A stretch of DNA of 64,000 nucleotides. Origin: CBDCVN01 sp965223045. GTDB taxonomy: Bacteria; Deinococcota; Deinococci; Deinococcales; Trueperaceae. Below, piece after piece: positions 1-8,237 of this stretch (position 1 is its first letter; the number at the start of each line of letters is the position of its first letter). The notes under the pieces are model-generated. The model was not told the DNA's origin, ran no database searches, and saw only the letters and a list, made by a program, of their open reading frames with translations. The stretch lies in the NCBI GenBank assembly GCA_965223045.1, contig CBDCVN010000013.1:1860001-1924000 (forward strand), in the 5' to 3' direction. Made by a program: the position numbers and the translations under genes.

Positions 1-768
1 AGCAGCCAAAGTAGGCCCTGCCCCAGATAGATAACAAACCTTAACACCAACTTCTCTAAGGCGTTCACGGCAAGCTTGAATTCCTGCAATCAAGGGTTCA
101 CGATAGGGCTCGTGTAACCTATCTTGTGAAGCTACACTTAATAGTTCAGGTTTATTAAGTGCTACTGCGGTAGTCCATAGCGCAGTACGGCTACTGGTAA
201 ATACTACATCTCCCCTTTTGTAATCATCAGGTAGAACTGCACGGGCCTCACTAGTTAAAAGCTCAAAATCAGGTATTGCAAAAATAAATTGCCAATTTTC
301 AGGAATATCCAAGCTCTGCGATAAATATTTACCGTTATTCTGCAGAGCTGACACTGTAAAACCGCCATATATTGCTGGAGCAACATTGTCAGGATGACCT
401 TCAAGCTCAGCACTAAGCTGAAACACAGCTTCTCTACCTAATTCATGATCTAAGAGCTTATCAGCAAGGGCAATGCCTGCAACTAAAGCTGCTGAAGATG
501 ACCCTAGACCTCTTGCTAAAGGAATAGGATTAAAAGCTTGTAAGCATACCTTGGGAGCAACTCTCTTTACTTTGCGGTACGCCATACGAAAACCTTGATG
601 AATAAGGTTATTAGGTGTATTCTCTACAAAGCCTAGACCACTATAAACAAAATCATCTTTATTGGAAAAGTTGAGCTTAACCTCTAAATAAAGTGATACT
701 GCTAAACCAAGGCAATCAAAGCCTGGACCTAAATTTGCACTAGTAGCAGGAACACGAACAGAGATCAT
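1..768 (-). CDS. thrB: Homoserine kinase, C-terminus cut by window edge
   Basis: GHMP-family kinase that phosphorylates homoserine in threonine synthesis (cytosolic). 256 codons are visible and open to the window edge. The N-terminus reads VPATSANLGPGFDCLG, typical of this family; the ATP loop PLARGLGSSSAA and the late motif SGAGPT, just before the edge, are present. The ATG shares bases with the stop codon of the upstream nnr gene (TAATG), so translation is probably coupled. It is the last visible gene of a minus-strand operon that starts with homoserine dehydrogenase, which supports the assignment. Confidence 0.93.
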   Translation of the reverse strand, partial: MISVRVPATSANLGPGFDCLGLAVSLYLEVKLNFSNKDDFVYSGLGFVENTPNNLIHQGFRMAYRKVKRVAPKVCLQAFNPIPLARGLGSSSAALVAGIALADKLLDHELGREAVFQLSAELEGHPDNVAPAIYGGFTVSALQNNGKYLSQSLDIPENWQFIFAIPDFELLTSEARAVLPDDYKRGDVVFTSSRTALWTTAVALNKPELLSVASQDRLHEPYREPLIAGIQACRERLREVGVKVCYLSGAGPTLAA

Positions 769-2240
769 TATTTTTGTTCTTTGATTCTTTGCACAGCTTT
801 GGGTATGCAATCAATTAAGTCGCTTGGCAAAAGTCCATCTTCATAGCTTTTGGCAGCTATTTCACCTGCCAAGCCATGAGTGTAAACAGCAGCACAACTA
901 CATTCAAAAATTTCACCGTTGCAAAGGTAAGCGCCTATAATACCAGCTAAGGCATCACCACTGCCACCAGTAGCCATACCTTTATGACCTCTAGTGCTTA
1001 CAGCAATCCTACCTTTAGAGTCTGCAATTATTGTTGTAGCATTTTTAAGTACTACTGTAGCTCTTGCTATCTGAGCTAATTTTAAGGCAGCTTCTATAGG
1101 GTTTTGCAGTACACCCTCAGTACTTCTATTAAGAAGTTTACTTGCTTCACCTATATGTGGTGTTAGTACACAATTTCCATGTTCTTTGATAGCATCTAAG
1201 CAAACTTCTGTAGGCATTAGGGCAGAAGCATCTAATACAGTTGGCACAGGGCTTTGCCTAATAAGATCAGGTAAATAATTAAGAGCTTCCTTCGCTAGGC
1301 CTGGGCCTATAACACGCACTTGGGCACGTTTAGTAGGGAAAGCAGCTAAGGCACTCACCACTTCTGACCATATTAAAGGCTCAAAGATAACTTCAGATTG
1401 CTGAGCAAAGTTTTCTTTGCTAGCTAGTGTTACTAAACCAGCTCCTGCCCTTAACGCAGCATAGCAAACAAGTGCTGCAGCGCCACCATAGAATTGTGAA
1501 CCACCAATAACTAACACTGTACCAACATCATATTTATGAGTACTAGGTTTTCTTAGTGACAAATAGTTCCTAACTGCTTTGTAGCTTAGTAGTTTTACTT
1601 GTGAGTTTTGCTCAAGTATACCCTCGGGAATACCAATATTAACTAAATGTATTTCACCAAAAGCTGATTTAGCAGGGTAAAAAGCACTAGCTAGTTTTGC
1701 CCCTGCTAATTGTACAGTTTCACTTGCCTTGATATGTGCCCCTATTATATTTGGCGTGTCACTATCAATTCCACTAGGAACATCTACGCTAATAACTTGA
1801 CAATTACTTTGATTAACTAGTGATACATAGTCTACTAAATCTTCACCTAAAGGCCTATGCAAACCACTGCCAAAAAGTGCATCTACTATAAGTGGATTTT
1901 CTTGTAAGGCCTCTTGCAAAGAGCTAGCAGTGAGAGTAGCAGTATTATCATGTGCTAAGTAAGCACCACGCACAGTTTTACTGTCTTGGGAGTTTGGAGC
2001 TTGAGATAGCTCTAAAACCCTTACTTGACAACCCAATAGATGTAAATGTCTTGCTGCAACATAGCCATCACCACCATTATTTCCTTTACCACAAAGAACA
2101 AGTACTGTCTTAGGAGTATGCCTTAAAACAATTTCTGCTACTGCTCTACCAGCACTTTCCATTAGCAGTAGCGAAGGCATACCTACACTAATAGCAGCAG
2201 CGTCAGCCTTCTGCATTTCTTGGCTAGTATAAAGTTTCAC
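768..2240 (-). CDS. nnr: Bifunctional NAD(P)H-hydrate epimerase/dehydratase
   Basis: Repairs damaged hydrated NAD(P)H. The 490-residue length fits the fused form. Residues 1 to about 215 are the YjeF_N epimerase domain (GKGNNGGDGYVAARHL near 51; DALFGSGL; VDVPSGIDSD). Residues about 225-490 are the ribokinase-like ADP-dependent dehydratase (GGSQFYGGAAAL; MATGGSGDALAGIIGA with the catalytic Asp). The start is GTG at 2240, one base after the TGA of the preceding small membrane gene; the stop overlaps the thrB start. The gene is not threonine-specific, so it probably shares the transcript as housekeeping cargo. Confidence 0.93.
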   Translation of the reverse strand: MKLYTSQEMQKADAAAISVGMPSLLLMESAGRAVAEIVLRHTPKTVLVLCGKGNNGGDGYVAARHLHLLGCQVRVLELSQAPNSQDSKTVRGAYLAHDNTATLTASSLQEALQENPLIVDALFGSGLHRPLGEDLVDYVSLVNQSNCQVISVDVPSGIDSDTPNIIGAHIKASETVQLAGAKLASAFYPAKSAFGEIHLVNIGIPEGILEQNSQVKLLSYKAVRNYLSLRKPSTHKYDVGTVLVIGGSQFYGGAAALVCYAALRAGAGLVTLASKENFAQQSEVIFEPLIWSEVVSALAAFPTKRAQVRVIGPGLAKEALNYLPDLIRQSPVPTVLDASALMPTEVCLDAIKEHGNCVLTPHIGEASKLLNRSTEGVLQNPIEAALKLAQIARATVVLKNATTIIADSKGRIAVSTRGHKGMATGGSGDALAGIIGAYLCNGEIFECSCAAVYTHGLAGEIAAKSYEDGLLPSDLIDCIPKAVQRIKEQK

Positions 2241-2241
2241 A

Positions 2242-2565
2242 TCAACCAGAAGTTACACTTATTAACCATCTGGCAATAGGTACTAGTAATATTACTGTTA
2301 CAATAACTATTAACCTCCATGTTGCAAAAGCGAAACCCAGCAACACTGTTCCCACTAGCGGATATCTACCATACACAGGCATCCCTATTTGTTCTAGACC
2401 AATCCAGATAAGCTTAGTAACTTTATTGATTGCCATTACTAGCAATATAGCTAAAGTAGTTATTATCCACCATATTAAAAAAACTACACTAACCCAGAAT
2501 GTTCCTATTAACAGGTCTTTAATATATATTGGTGACTTAGACCATACATCAATTATAAACTCCAT
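2242..2565 (-). CDS. Small integral membrane protein, unknown function
   Basis: A 107-residue protein with about three hydrophobic segments: roughly residues 18-46, 68-82 and 84-104. No catalytic motif is visible and I do not recognise the family. It lies between hom and nnr with 26 bp and 1 bp gaps, so it is probably co-transcribed. The opposite-strand frame over the same bases looks like a shadow. Confidence 0.6.
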   Translation of the reverse strand: MEFIIDVWSKSPIYIKDLLIGTFWVSVVFLIWWIITTLAILLVMAINKVTKLIWIGLEQIGMPVYGRYPLVGTVLLGFAFATWRLIVIVTVILLVPIARWLISVTSG

Positions 2566-2591
2566 AAAGCATTATATAATTTTTTTGCCTG

Positions 2592-3590
2592 CTATACTTC
2601 TTGTAAAAACTCTGCTTTATAGTTAGTGGGTAATGGCACAGCTGCTGGTAACAAACTTGGTCCGGGACGTTCTTGTAAAGCAGCAATTAGGTCAGCAAAA
2701 ACCCCACTAGCCGTAGGCATCGCTCCTGCTCCTGCTCCTGTAATTAAAATATCGCCAATAGCATCACCCTTAAAGTGTAAAGCATTACGATTACTAGCAG
2801 CAGCAGATAAGGCATGCTTGTTAGACAAAAAAACAGGGCGTACTTTCATTTGCCATTCCCCTGCTTCAGGGTACACACTAGCTACCAAACGTATGCATCC
2901 ACTTTTCTGCAAAGCACCTTGCACAGTTTGGGGCGTTAGAGTAGTAATTCCTTTAGTGTTATCTTTAATGATTTCCCAAGAAGCATTGGGATCAAAGCTT
3001 AGGCGCACAAGTATAGTAAGCTTATGGGCAGCATCAAAACCACCAACATCCAAACTAGGATCAGCTTCCGCATAGCCTAGCTCTTGAGCTTCTTTCAAAG
3101 CTAAGTTATAATCTTTACCTTGTTCGAGCTGACTTATAATATAGCTGCAAGTGCCATTGAGGATAGCGTGCATTTCCAAGGGTTGCGAGCCTCTCAAAGA
3201 ACCTGTAAGTGGTTCGATGGCAGGTGTGCCAGCCATTACTGCGGCTTCAAAGTAAACCATACTTTGTTCTATGAAAGGTTTAAATTCTTTCCAACGTTCT
3301 GCTAAGACTGCCTTATTGGCAGTAATAATGCGTTTACCTGCTGCTAAAGCTTCTAAAAGTAGATCACCAGCTAAATCAGTCCCCCCAATAAGCTCTACTA
3401 GAATGTCTGTTTCTGCCAGTGCTTCTTTAGAGTTATCAGTAAGAGTAGCTTTGTCAATAGCTTCAGGGCGTGCCTTATTTAGATCACGTACTAAAACTTT
3501 ATGAATCTTTGCTTCGAGAGTGTTTTTGTTTACTAGTTCAGCAAAGGCTGATCCTACTGTACCAGCGCCTAAAAGTCCTATGCGTTTCAT
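2592..3590 (-). CDS. hom: Homoserine dehydrogenase, short form
   Basis: Reduces aspartate semialdehyde to homoserine, the branch point for threonine and methionine. 332 residues: N-terminal Rossmann fold (GLLGAGTVGSAFAELV), ITANKAVLA, the catalytic-region motifs LNGTCSYI and GYAEADPSLDVGG, and a C-terminal GAGAGAMPTASGV. It ends without the C-terminal ACT domain of the longer (about 430 residue) bacterial enzymes, so I infer no threonine feedback through ACT. It is the first gene of the hom, membrane protein, nnr, thrB run. Confidence 0.94.
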   Translation of the reverse strand: MKRIGLLGAGTVGSAFAELVNKNTLEAKIHKVLVRDLNKARPEAIDKATLTDNSKEALAETDILVELIGGTDLAGDLLLEALAAGKRIITANKAVLAERWKEFKPFIEQSMVYFEAAVMAGTPAIEPLTGSLRGSQPLEMHAILNGTCSYIISQLEQGKDYNLALKEAQELGYAEADPSLDVGGFDAAHKLTILVRLSFDPNASWEIIKDNTKGITTLTPQTVQGALQKSGCIRLVASVYPEAGEWQMKVRPVFLSNKHALSAAASNRNALHFKGDAIGDILITGAGAGAMPTASGVFADLIAALQERPGPSLLPAAVPLPTNYKAEFLQEV

Positions 3591-3623
3591 TAATCAAAAT
3601 ATAACATCTTTTAGCCTCTTTTA

Positions 3624-4103
3624 TTAGCATTGGAAATAACCACTTAAAAAAAGACGTTGACCTTTATCACTTACCATAAAAACATCAAAGTAACCCTTGC
3701 CTTCGTAAAAATCAAGATTACCTTCTAAGGCATAAAAATTTGCAGCATTATTTGTTTCTCTAGATTTCAAAATATTTAATCTCAGAGATTTAGATTTGGT
3801 GTTACTTAAACTGTAATGATTCCAATTTTGCGATTTTAAGCCCTCGTCTTCAAAAGAAAGTTCTATATCAAAAGGGGAAGCATTATTACTGTGAAATACA
3901 ATTTCTTTATCTGTGCAATGAATGTATTTGAATTTAACTAGATCAAGTTTAGCACTTAGATCACCAGATAGGAAAAGCTCGAGCCTCTCCCCTTTCAACA
4001 CTTCCTTTTCTTCAAGGTTTTCAGCAGCAGAATTTGCGTACCAAGCTAGAGCAAAAACAAGAAAAACAAGAAAAACAAGAACTATTTTAAAGTAAGAAGT
4101 CAT
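3624..4103 (-). CDS. Secreted or membrane-anchored protein, unknown function
   Basis: 159 residues. Residues about 5-23 form a signal peptide or anchor (FKIVLVFLVFLVFALAWYA); a short reiterated DNA stretch codes for the repeated VFL. The rest is polar, probably beta-rich, with no motif I recognise, and ends in Cys. The start is supported by AGGAGG about 6 bases upstream. It is divergent from the lysR gene at 4223, so that regulator may control it (inference from position only). Confidence 0.6.
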   Translation of the reverse strand: MTSYFKIVLVFLVFLVFALAWYANSAAENLEEKEVLKGERLELFLSGDLSAKLDLVKFKYIHCTDKEIVFHSNNASPFDIELSFEDEGLKSQNWNHYSLSNTKSKSLRLNILKSRETNNAANFYALEGNLDFYEGKGYFDVFMVSDKGQRLFLSGYFQC

Positions 4104-4222
4104 CAGGACACCTCCTAACTTTTTATGCTAGAAGTAAAAGGAATACTAATCAAAAAGCTTTTTAGATAGCTCTTCTAACATCTATCAAGTTTTTTGATAA
4201 AACTTTTTTGTAGAATGTAAAA

Positions 4223-5131
4223 ATGAAGCTAGCGCAGCTTAAGACTTTGTTAACAGTTATTGACACAGGTAGTTTTTCCAATGCTGCTTTAGAATTAGAT
4301 GCCTCACAATCTGCTATAAGTTACACCATTGCTGAATTAGAGCGTGAATTAGGAGCTAAGCTTCTTTTACGTGGTCGTTTTGGTGCTGAGCCTACTGAGT
4401 TAGGTTTAAAAATAGCAGCTCATGCTCGTGGTATTGACCAGCATATTAAGGCTATTAATCAAGAAGTAAGTGCTTCCCAAGGGCCTATCTGTGGAGAATT
4501 AAGAATAGTAGTCTTTCGTAGTGTGGCGGGTAAAGTTATGCCTAAATTGATGTCCCAGCTCAAACAGCAACATCCTTGCATAAATGTTCGCTTGCTCGAG
4601 CAAGATCATCTTAATATCCATGGTAAAATACAGCTTGTACGTGAGCACTGCGCAGATGTCAGCTTCATAGATTACTTACCACCCTTACCAAATTATGAAG
4701 ACCTCTTGGTATGGGAAATAATGCGCGATCCTTATAAAGGAATTATTCCTGCTACTGATAAGCGTAAATTACTTAAGTGGTCAGAAGTACCGTGTTTGCC
4801 GCTTATTTTACATGAAACCGATGAGTGTGCCTTACGTATAAAGAATCACCTACAAAATCTAGGAACACCCATTCAACCAAAGTATCAAGTTAGAGAAGAT
4901 TACACGGTTGTACGGATGGTCTCACAAGAGTTAGGTATAAGCCTTTTGCCTGAGTTGGCTATAGATGAGCTACCTGAAAACGTCAAGGTTGTACCCACTA
5001 GTAGTTTGCTCGAGCGGGGCATAGGCATCACCTTATTACCGAGCATACTCAAAACTCCTAGTGTAAAGGCTTTCTTAGAACTCAACTTTGGCAGTAGTGA
5101 GTATGTTAGTAATATTAGTTCACTCAACTAA
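4223..5131 (+). CDS. LysR-type regulator whose last 16 residues come from an inserted IS
   Basis: 302 residues with an N-terminal winged helix-turn-helix (residues about 3-60: FSNAALELDASQSAISYTI) and a LysR substrate domain from about residue 90. The IS at 5081-6793 begins at codon 287, so LNFGSSEYVSNISSLN is IS-encoded. With the IS and one copy of its 6-bp duplication removed, the frame continues into 6794-6886 as FLEVLRQNFPNSDIP... and stops at TAG 6884-6886. The native protein was therefore about 14 residues longer with a different tail. The DNA-binding and most of the effector domain are intact, so it may still work. Confidence 0.85.
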   Translation: MKLAQLKTLLTVIDTGSFSNAALELDASQSAISYTIAELERELGAKLLLRGRFGAEPTELGLKIAAHARGIDQHIKAINQEVSASQGPICGELRIVVFRSVAGKVMPKLMSQLKQQHPCINVRLLEQDHLNIHGKIQLVREHCADVSFIDYLPPLPNYEDLLVWEIMRDPYKGIIPATDKRKLLKWSEVPCLPLILHETDECALRIKNHLQNLGTPIQPKYQVREDYTVVRMVSQELGISLLPELAIDELPENVKVVPTSSLLERGIGITLLPSILKTPSVKAFLELNFGSSEYVSNISSLN

Positions 5132-6793
5132 TTATAGCAATTCTCAAAGGAAAAATCATCAGTAAAGGAACAAAGAAAACCTAAAAGACCTAAATAGTAA
5201 ATTAAAAAGGACTCAAAAAGCAATTGGATTTTTAAATAAACGCTTTCTAGTAGCAGACAGCAGCTAAAATAGGTGCCATCAAACTTTCAAGTGTTTGCCC
5301 TTTTACTAATCCAGCACTTATGAAACTTGCCAAACTCCACAAGCTCTGTGCTTTTGCTACTCGACACCAATGGGAGTTACTACCTTCAATTTCTACCTTG
5401 AGTTGATTTTGAAGCTTTTTTAAGAGGTCCTGATCATGAGGTATGGCTCGCAATAAGCTGTAAACTACGGCAACAAAGCTAATATGTCTGCATATCGCTT
5501 CAATATCCCGTACCTGATACTGGTCCAAACCTTCTGCCTTACCTTCTTCATGATATACTTCAATTGGCCACCTATGGCGTCTGATTCTTGTTATTCCTGC
5601 TGATTGCCATTTTAAGCAATTTGAAATTAATGCATATGGCTCACCCTTCAATTCTTCCTCTCTGTAATTGATAACTAATCTTTGCTTCCCAAAATTCTTA
5701 ACCTTAATCGTGCAACAAAAACTGTAGTACCTTTCTTTCTTTCCCTTGTAGGAAATGGTTATTTTACGGAAAACTGGCTTCTTCTCCTCACTTAAATTAT
5801 CGAAATGCTCTTTTTTAAGTCTCTGACTGAAGTCTTTAATTGTTTCTTCTTGCCCATTTACAATTACTTTATCATCTGCACAAAGTGTTCCTACATAGGG
5901 AAGTTTAAGTTCCTTGTCAATGAAACGACAAAAAGGAGCTGCTGTATACCATTTATCAAATACTATAGGCAGTTTCATCCTTGGATTACTTTCCTTCCAT
6001 TTAGATAGCAATCTTTTTGCAATGTGAAACTTGCTTTCATACAAATCTGTGACACCATCTTTGTTTTGATGCCTTCTCCATAATCTTATCAAGTACTGTC
6101 GCCATTTTGCTTCATTAGTCTTTTTCAGTTCTAGCTTACTTTCCTTGATGGGAATACCTAGCTCTGGCAGCCCCTCCTCTATTTTCTCAAGGTCAGCGGG
6201 TTTCCATAATTCAAATTCTACTGGATAGTCAGTTTGATCGTCACTATAGTGTAACCCTACCAAATGGTGCGCCCAAACATGGCATCCTTTACTAGAATCA
6301 TAAAGTTTTGCTATGCCTTTAAAGTGTTTGCCATAATGCTCAAGCAAAGTATCATCTATACTTAACACACCTTTAGGTTTGAAACGAGTACCTTCCAGAC
6401 TTGCTAAAAGGTCTAAACGTTTTTGGTTTAGTTTCTCTTCACTAAAAGGGCTTTTGTTTAACAAGCGATTAAGGCTGCTTTGATCACGGTTCTCAAAAAT
6501 AATCAAGCGATTAATCCCCTCAACGGTTTTGTTTTCTGAAACAATAAGTCCACTTATATAACGTTTGAACTGTGTCATGGCTGAATCAGAGAAAATATCT
6601 TTAAAGAAATGTTCATAATGCTTAACAACTTCAGGGTAATCAAGCAGGGGTACCATATAATCACCTCCACGGTGTGTTTATACATTTTAGGAGGTGTTAT
6701 TCATAATGTGAAGATTAGTAACAATTTGCTTTATCGGATATTAGCCTATTTTCGTTTTCCTGACATCGCAAAGGCCTCACTGCAAAAGTTGAG
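5081..6793 (-). mobile_element. IS4/IS701-like insertion sequence, copy A
   Basis: 1713 bp. Imperfect terminal inverted repeats: CTCAACTTTGGCAGTAGTGA at the left and CTCAACTTTTGCAGTGAGGC read inward from the right. Flanked by the direct repeat TTAGAA (5075-5080 and 6794-6799). Copy B at 9640-11352 has the same length and encodes an identical transposase, so both insertions are recent. The 6-bp duplication and TIR were seen directly; the family name is inferred from the transposase. Confidence 0.93.
5247..6656 (-). CDS. DDE transposase of IS copy A
   Basis: 469 residues, intact. First acidic motif in VLSIDDTLLEHYGKH (about residue 100), second near PIVFDKWY (about 228), and a late RRHRWPIEVYHEEGKAEG (about 362) that supplies the catalytic Glu. 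This pattern fits the IS4/IS701 superfamily of DDE transposases; I cannot fix the exact family. A strong GGAGGTG ribosome-binding site lies a few bases before the ATG. Identical in sequence to the protein encoded at 9777-11186. Confidence 0.9.
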   Translation of the reverse strand: MVPLLDYPEVVKHYEHFFKDIFSDSAMTQFKRYISGLIVSENKTVEGINRLIIFENRDQSSLNRLLNKSPFSEEKLNQKRLDLLASLEGTRFKPKGVLSIDDTLLEHYGKHFKGIAKLYDSSKGCHVWAHHLVGLHYSDDQTDYPVEFELWKPADLEKIEEGLPELGIPIKESKLELKKTNEAKWRQYLIRLWRRHQNKDGVTDLYESKFHIAKRLLSKWKESNPRMKLPIVFDKWYTAAPFCRFIDKELKLPYVGTLCADDKVIVNGQEETIKDFSQRLKKEHFDNLSEEKKPVFRKITISYKGKKERYYSFCCTIKVKNFGKQRLVINYREEELKGEPYALISNCLKWQSAGITRIRRHRWPIEVYHEEGKAEGLDQYQVRDIEAICRHISFVAVVYSLLRAIPHDQDLLKKLQNQLKVEIEGSNSHWCRVAKAQSLWSLASFISAGLVKGQTLESLMAPILAAVCY

Positions 6794-6886
6794 TTAGAAG
6801 TTTTAAGACAAAATTTTCCTAATAGTGATATTCCCAAATTCACGACAATAGGAATTACAGAAAGTGGGAAAATTAATTATAGTTAG
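6794..6886 (+). pseudogene. Displaced native 3' end of the lysR gene
   Basis: Starts with the duplicated TTAGAA and continues in the lysR frame for 30 codons to TAG at 6884-6886. It no longer has a start codon or ribosome-binding site. Joining base 5080 to base 6800 gives an uninterrupted reading frame, which is the proof of origin. Confidence 0.85.
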
Positions 6887-6906
6887 GTACTTCCTATCAA
6901 ATATTA

Positions 6907-7980
6907 TCAGGTATTAAAATAGGACCAAATAACAAGAAATAGTAAGACACTTCCCCACAAAACATGAATTACTGCATGCTTAAGTTTTTCATAAGAAAGA
7001 TTAATTCTAATTCCTGTAGAAATGTGGCGTCTTTTTAGTGAGTATATGCCTAAACTAATTACTATCACTACTTGTACAAGATTGAGTATTAGTGAACTTG
7101 GTCGTAAAATTAGCAAAGTAATTATTGTTATTGCTACAATCAAAAGAACAGTTAGGAAAAATTTAAGTGCAGATGTCTTTTCCTCAGACACCTTAACTTT
7201 AGGCATCAATTCGCTAAGTGCCTGAACAAATTTTTCCATATGTTCAAGACCAGCAAAAAGGAATTCCTTCTTAGCTGTTATTATGTGTACAGCAACTACT
7301 TCTTTGAGATGATTATGCTTGATTTTAATACTCTTAGGGCATGTGGATATGACAAATCAGAAATTGCACGCATTGGATATCAAAACCAAACTAGCCAGTC
7401 TCAGGACAGCTATTTGTTAGAAAATGTGAATTCCAAAAAAAATTGCAGGATAGCCTATATTTGCGAGAAGCTTTAGTTGTTAACCACATAATCTTTACCA
7501 GATTGCAGAGGAGCTTATGCGTCAGCATCAGGATTATCCAAGGTATTTAAGAGTAGCGTTTTCGATTTCACACTCTAGGTGTCCACACGCCCTAATATCT
7601 TCAAGAAGAATTACTTCATTTGACTTGCTGTTTACACGCTCGAGTCTAGTCTGACTAAGAATGATATGCTGTGAATTAAGTTTTGGGCTAGCTTGTTTTA
7701 ACATTTGTTTTTGGAACAGTAATATGCCAACCACAGTAGCAATAGGAATTAAAGGTAATCCAAATATAAGTAGAATATCGGAAAATTCTATAGGTAGGTT
7801 ATATTGTTTTAGAGAAAGCCATATGTATATGCTTAGGAACAGTGTGAAACAAAATAATGGTATCAAAAGGATGCTAAAAAATACTATGTTAACCCACTTT
7901 AAATGTCTTTGAGATTGAAGTGCCTGAGGTAATAAAACAAATTCGAGAGGCATTGATAAATTATTAGTAGTAGGAGACAT
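6907..7980 (-). pseudogene. Four-TM membrane protein split by a MITE
   Basis: Two open segments, 7980-7594 and 7335-6907, are interrupted by the 256-bp element at 7337-7592. Removing the element and one TA gives 816 bp, exactly 271 codons plus stop, with no frame change. The restored protein has two N-terminal TM segments (about residues 30-55 and 68-90), a middle soluble region that looks like a PH-like fold (RLERVNSKSNEVILLEDIKS), then two C-terminal TM segments. As it stands the N-terminal part ends in 18 MITE-encoded residues. The frame that appears to start at 7239 is only the tail of this gene. Function unknown. Confidence 0.8.
7337..7592 (+). mobile_element. 256-bp MITE, copy 1 (TA target)
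   Basis: Ends GGGCATGTGGATA... and, read inward from the right, GGGCGTGTGGACA...; flanked by TA at 7335-7336 and 7593-7594. The TA duplication and short imperfect TIR point to mobilisation by an IS630/Tc1-mariner transposase. It encodes no transposase. Base-identical to copy 2 as far as I could read. Inserted in the membrane-protein gene 6907-7980. Confidence 0.93.
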
Positions 7981-8081
7981 AATTTTTGTTATAGCAAAGT
8001 TCTACTTATAAGATGTTAGATAAATGCAAAAACAACCTACATTTACCAACCAAAGAAAAAACTAGGATCAAGAAAAAAGTT

Positions 8082-8107
8082 ATTGCTAGTTTAGGAAACC
8101 TAGCAAT
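8082..8107. promoter_or_regulatory. Hairpin upstream of aspS
   Basis: Perfect 8-bp stem ATTGCTAG/CTAGCAAT around a 10-base loop, about 130 bases before the aspS start in a 257-bp gene-free stretch. No U-tract follows, so a terminator is unlikely. A leader element is possible. Confidence 0.3.
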
Positions 8108-8237
8108 AGGAGACAATTTTTATGAAGTATTTTATAACATTAAGAAATACTATATTCAAAAAAGTTAGAATCAGGACTAATCTTATAGGCGTTTATGCCA
8201 AGGTTGATTTTGGTCTTTAGGAGCAGTTTGTATTGTT

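Noticed and set aside
6907..7239. Separate 110-residue two-TM gene
   Set aside because: It is the in-frame C-terminal part of the MITE-split gene; the apparent start Met is internal.
7240..7476. Frame through the 256-bp MITE (also at 11423-11722 and 57852-58034) as a conserved gene
   Set aside because: The shared peptide is only the MITE sequence read through from different flanks; no ribosome-binding site and no independent homology.
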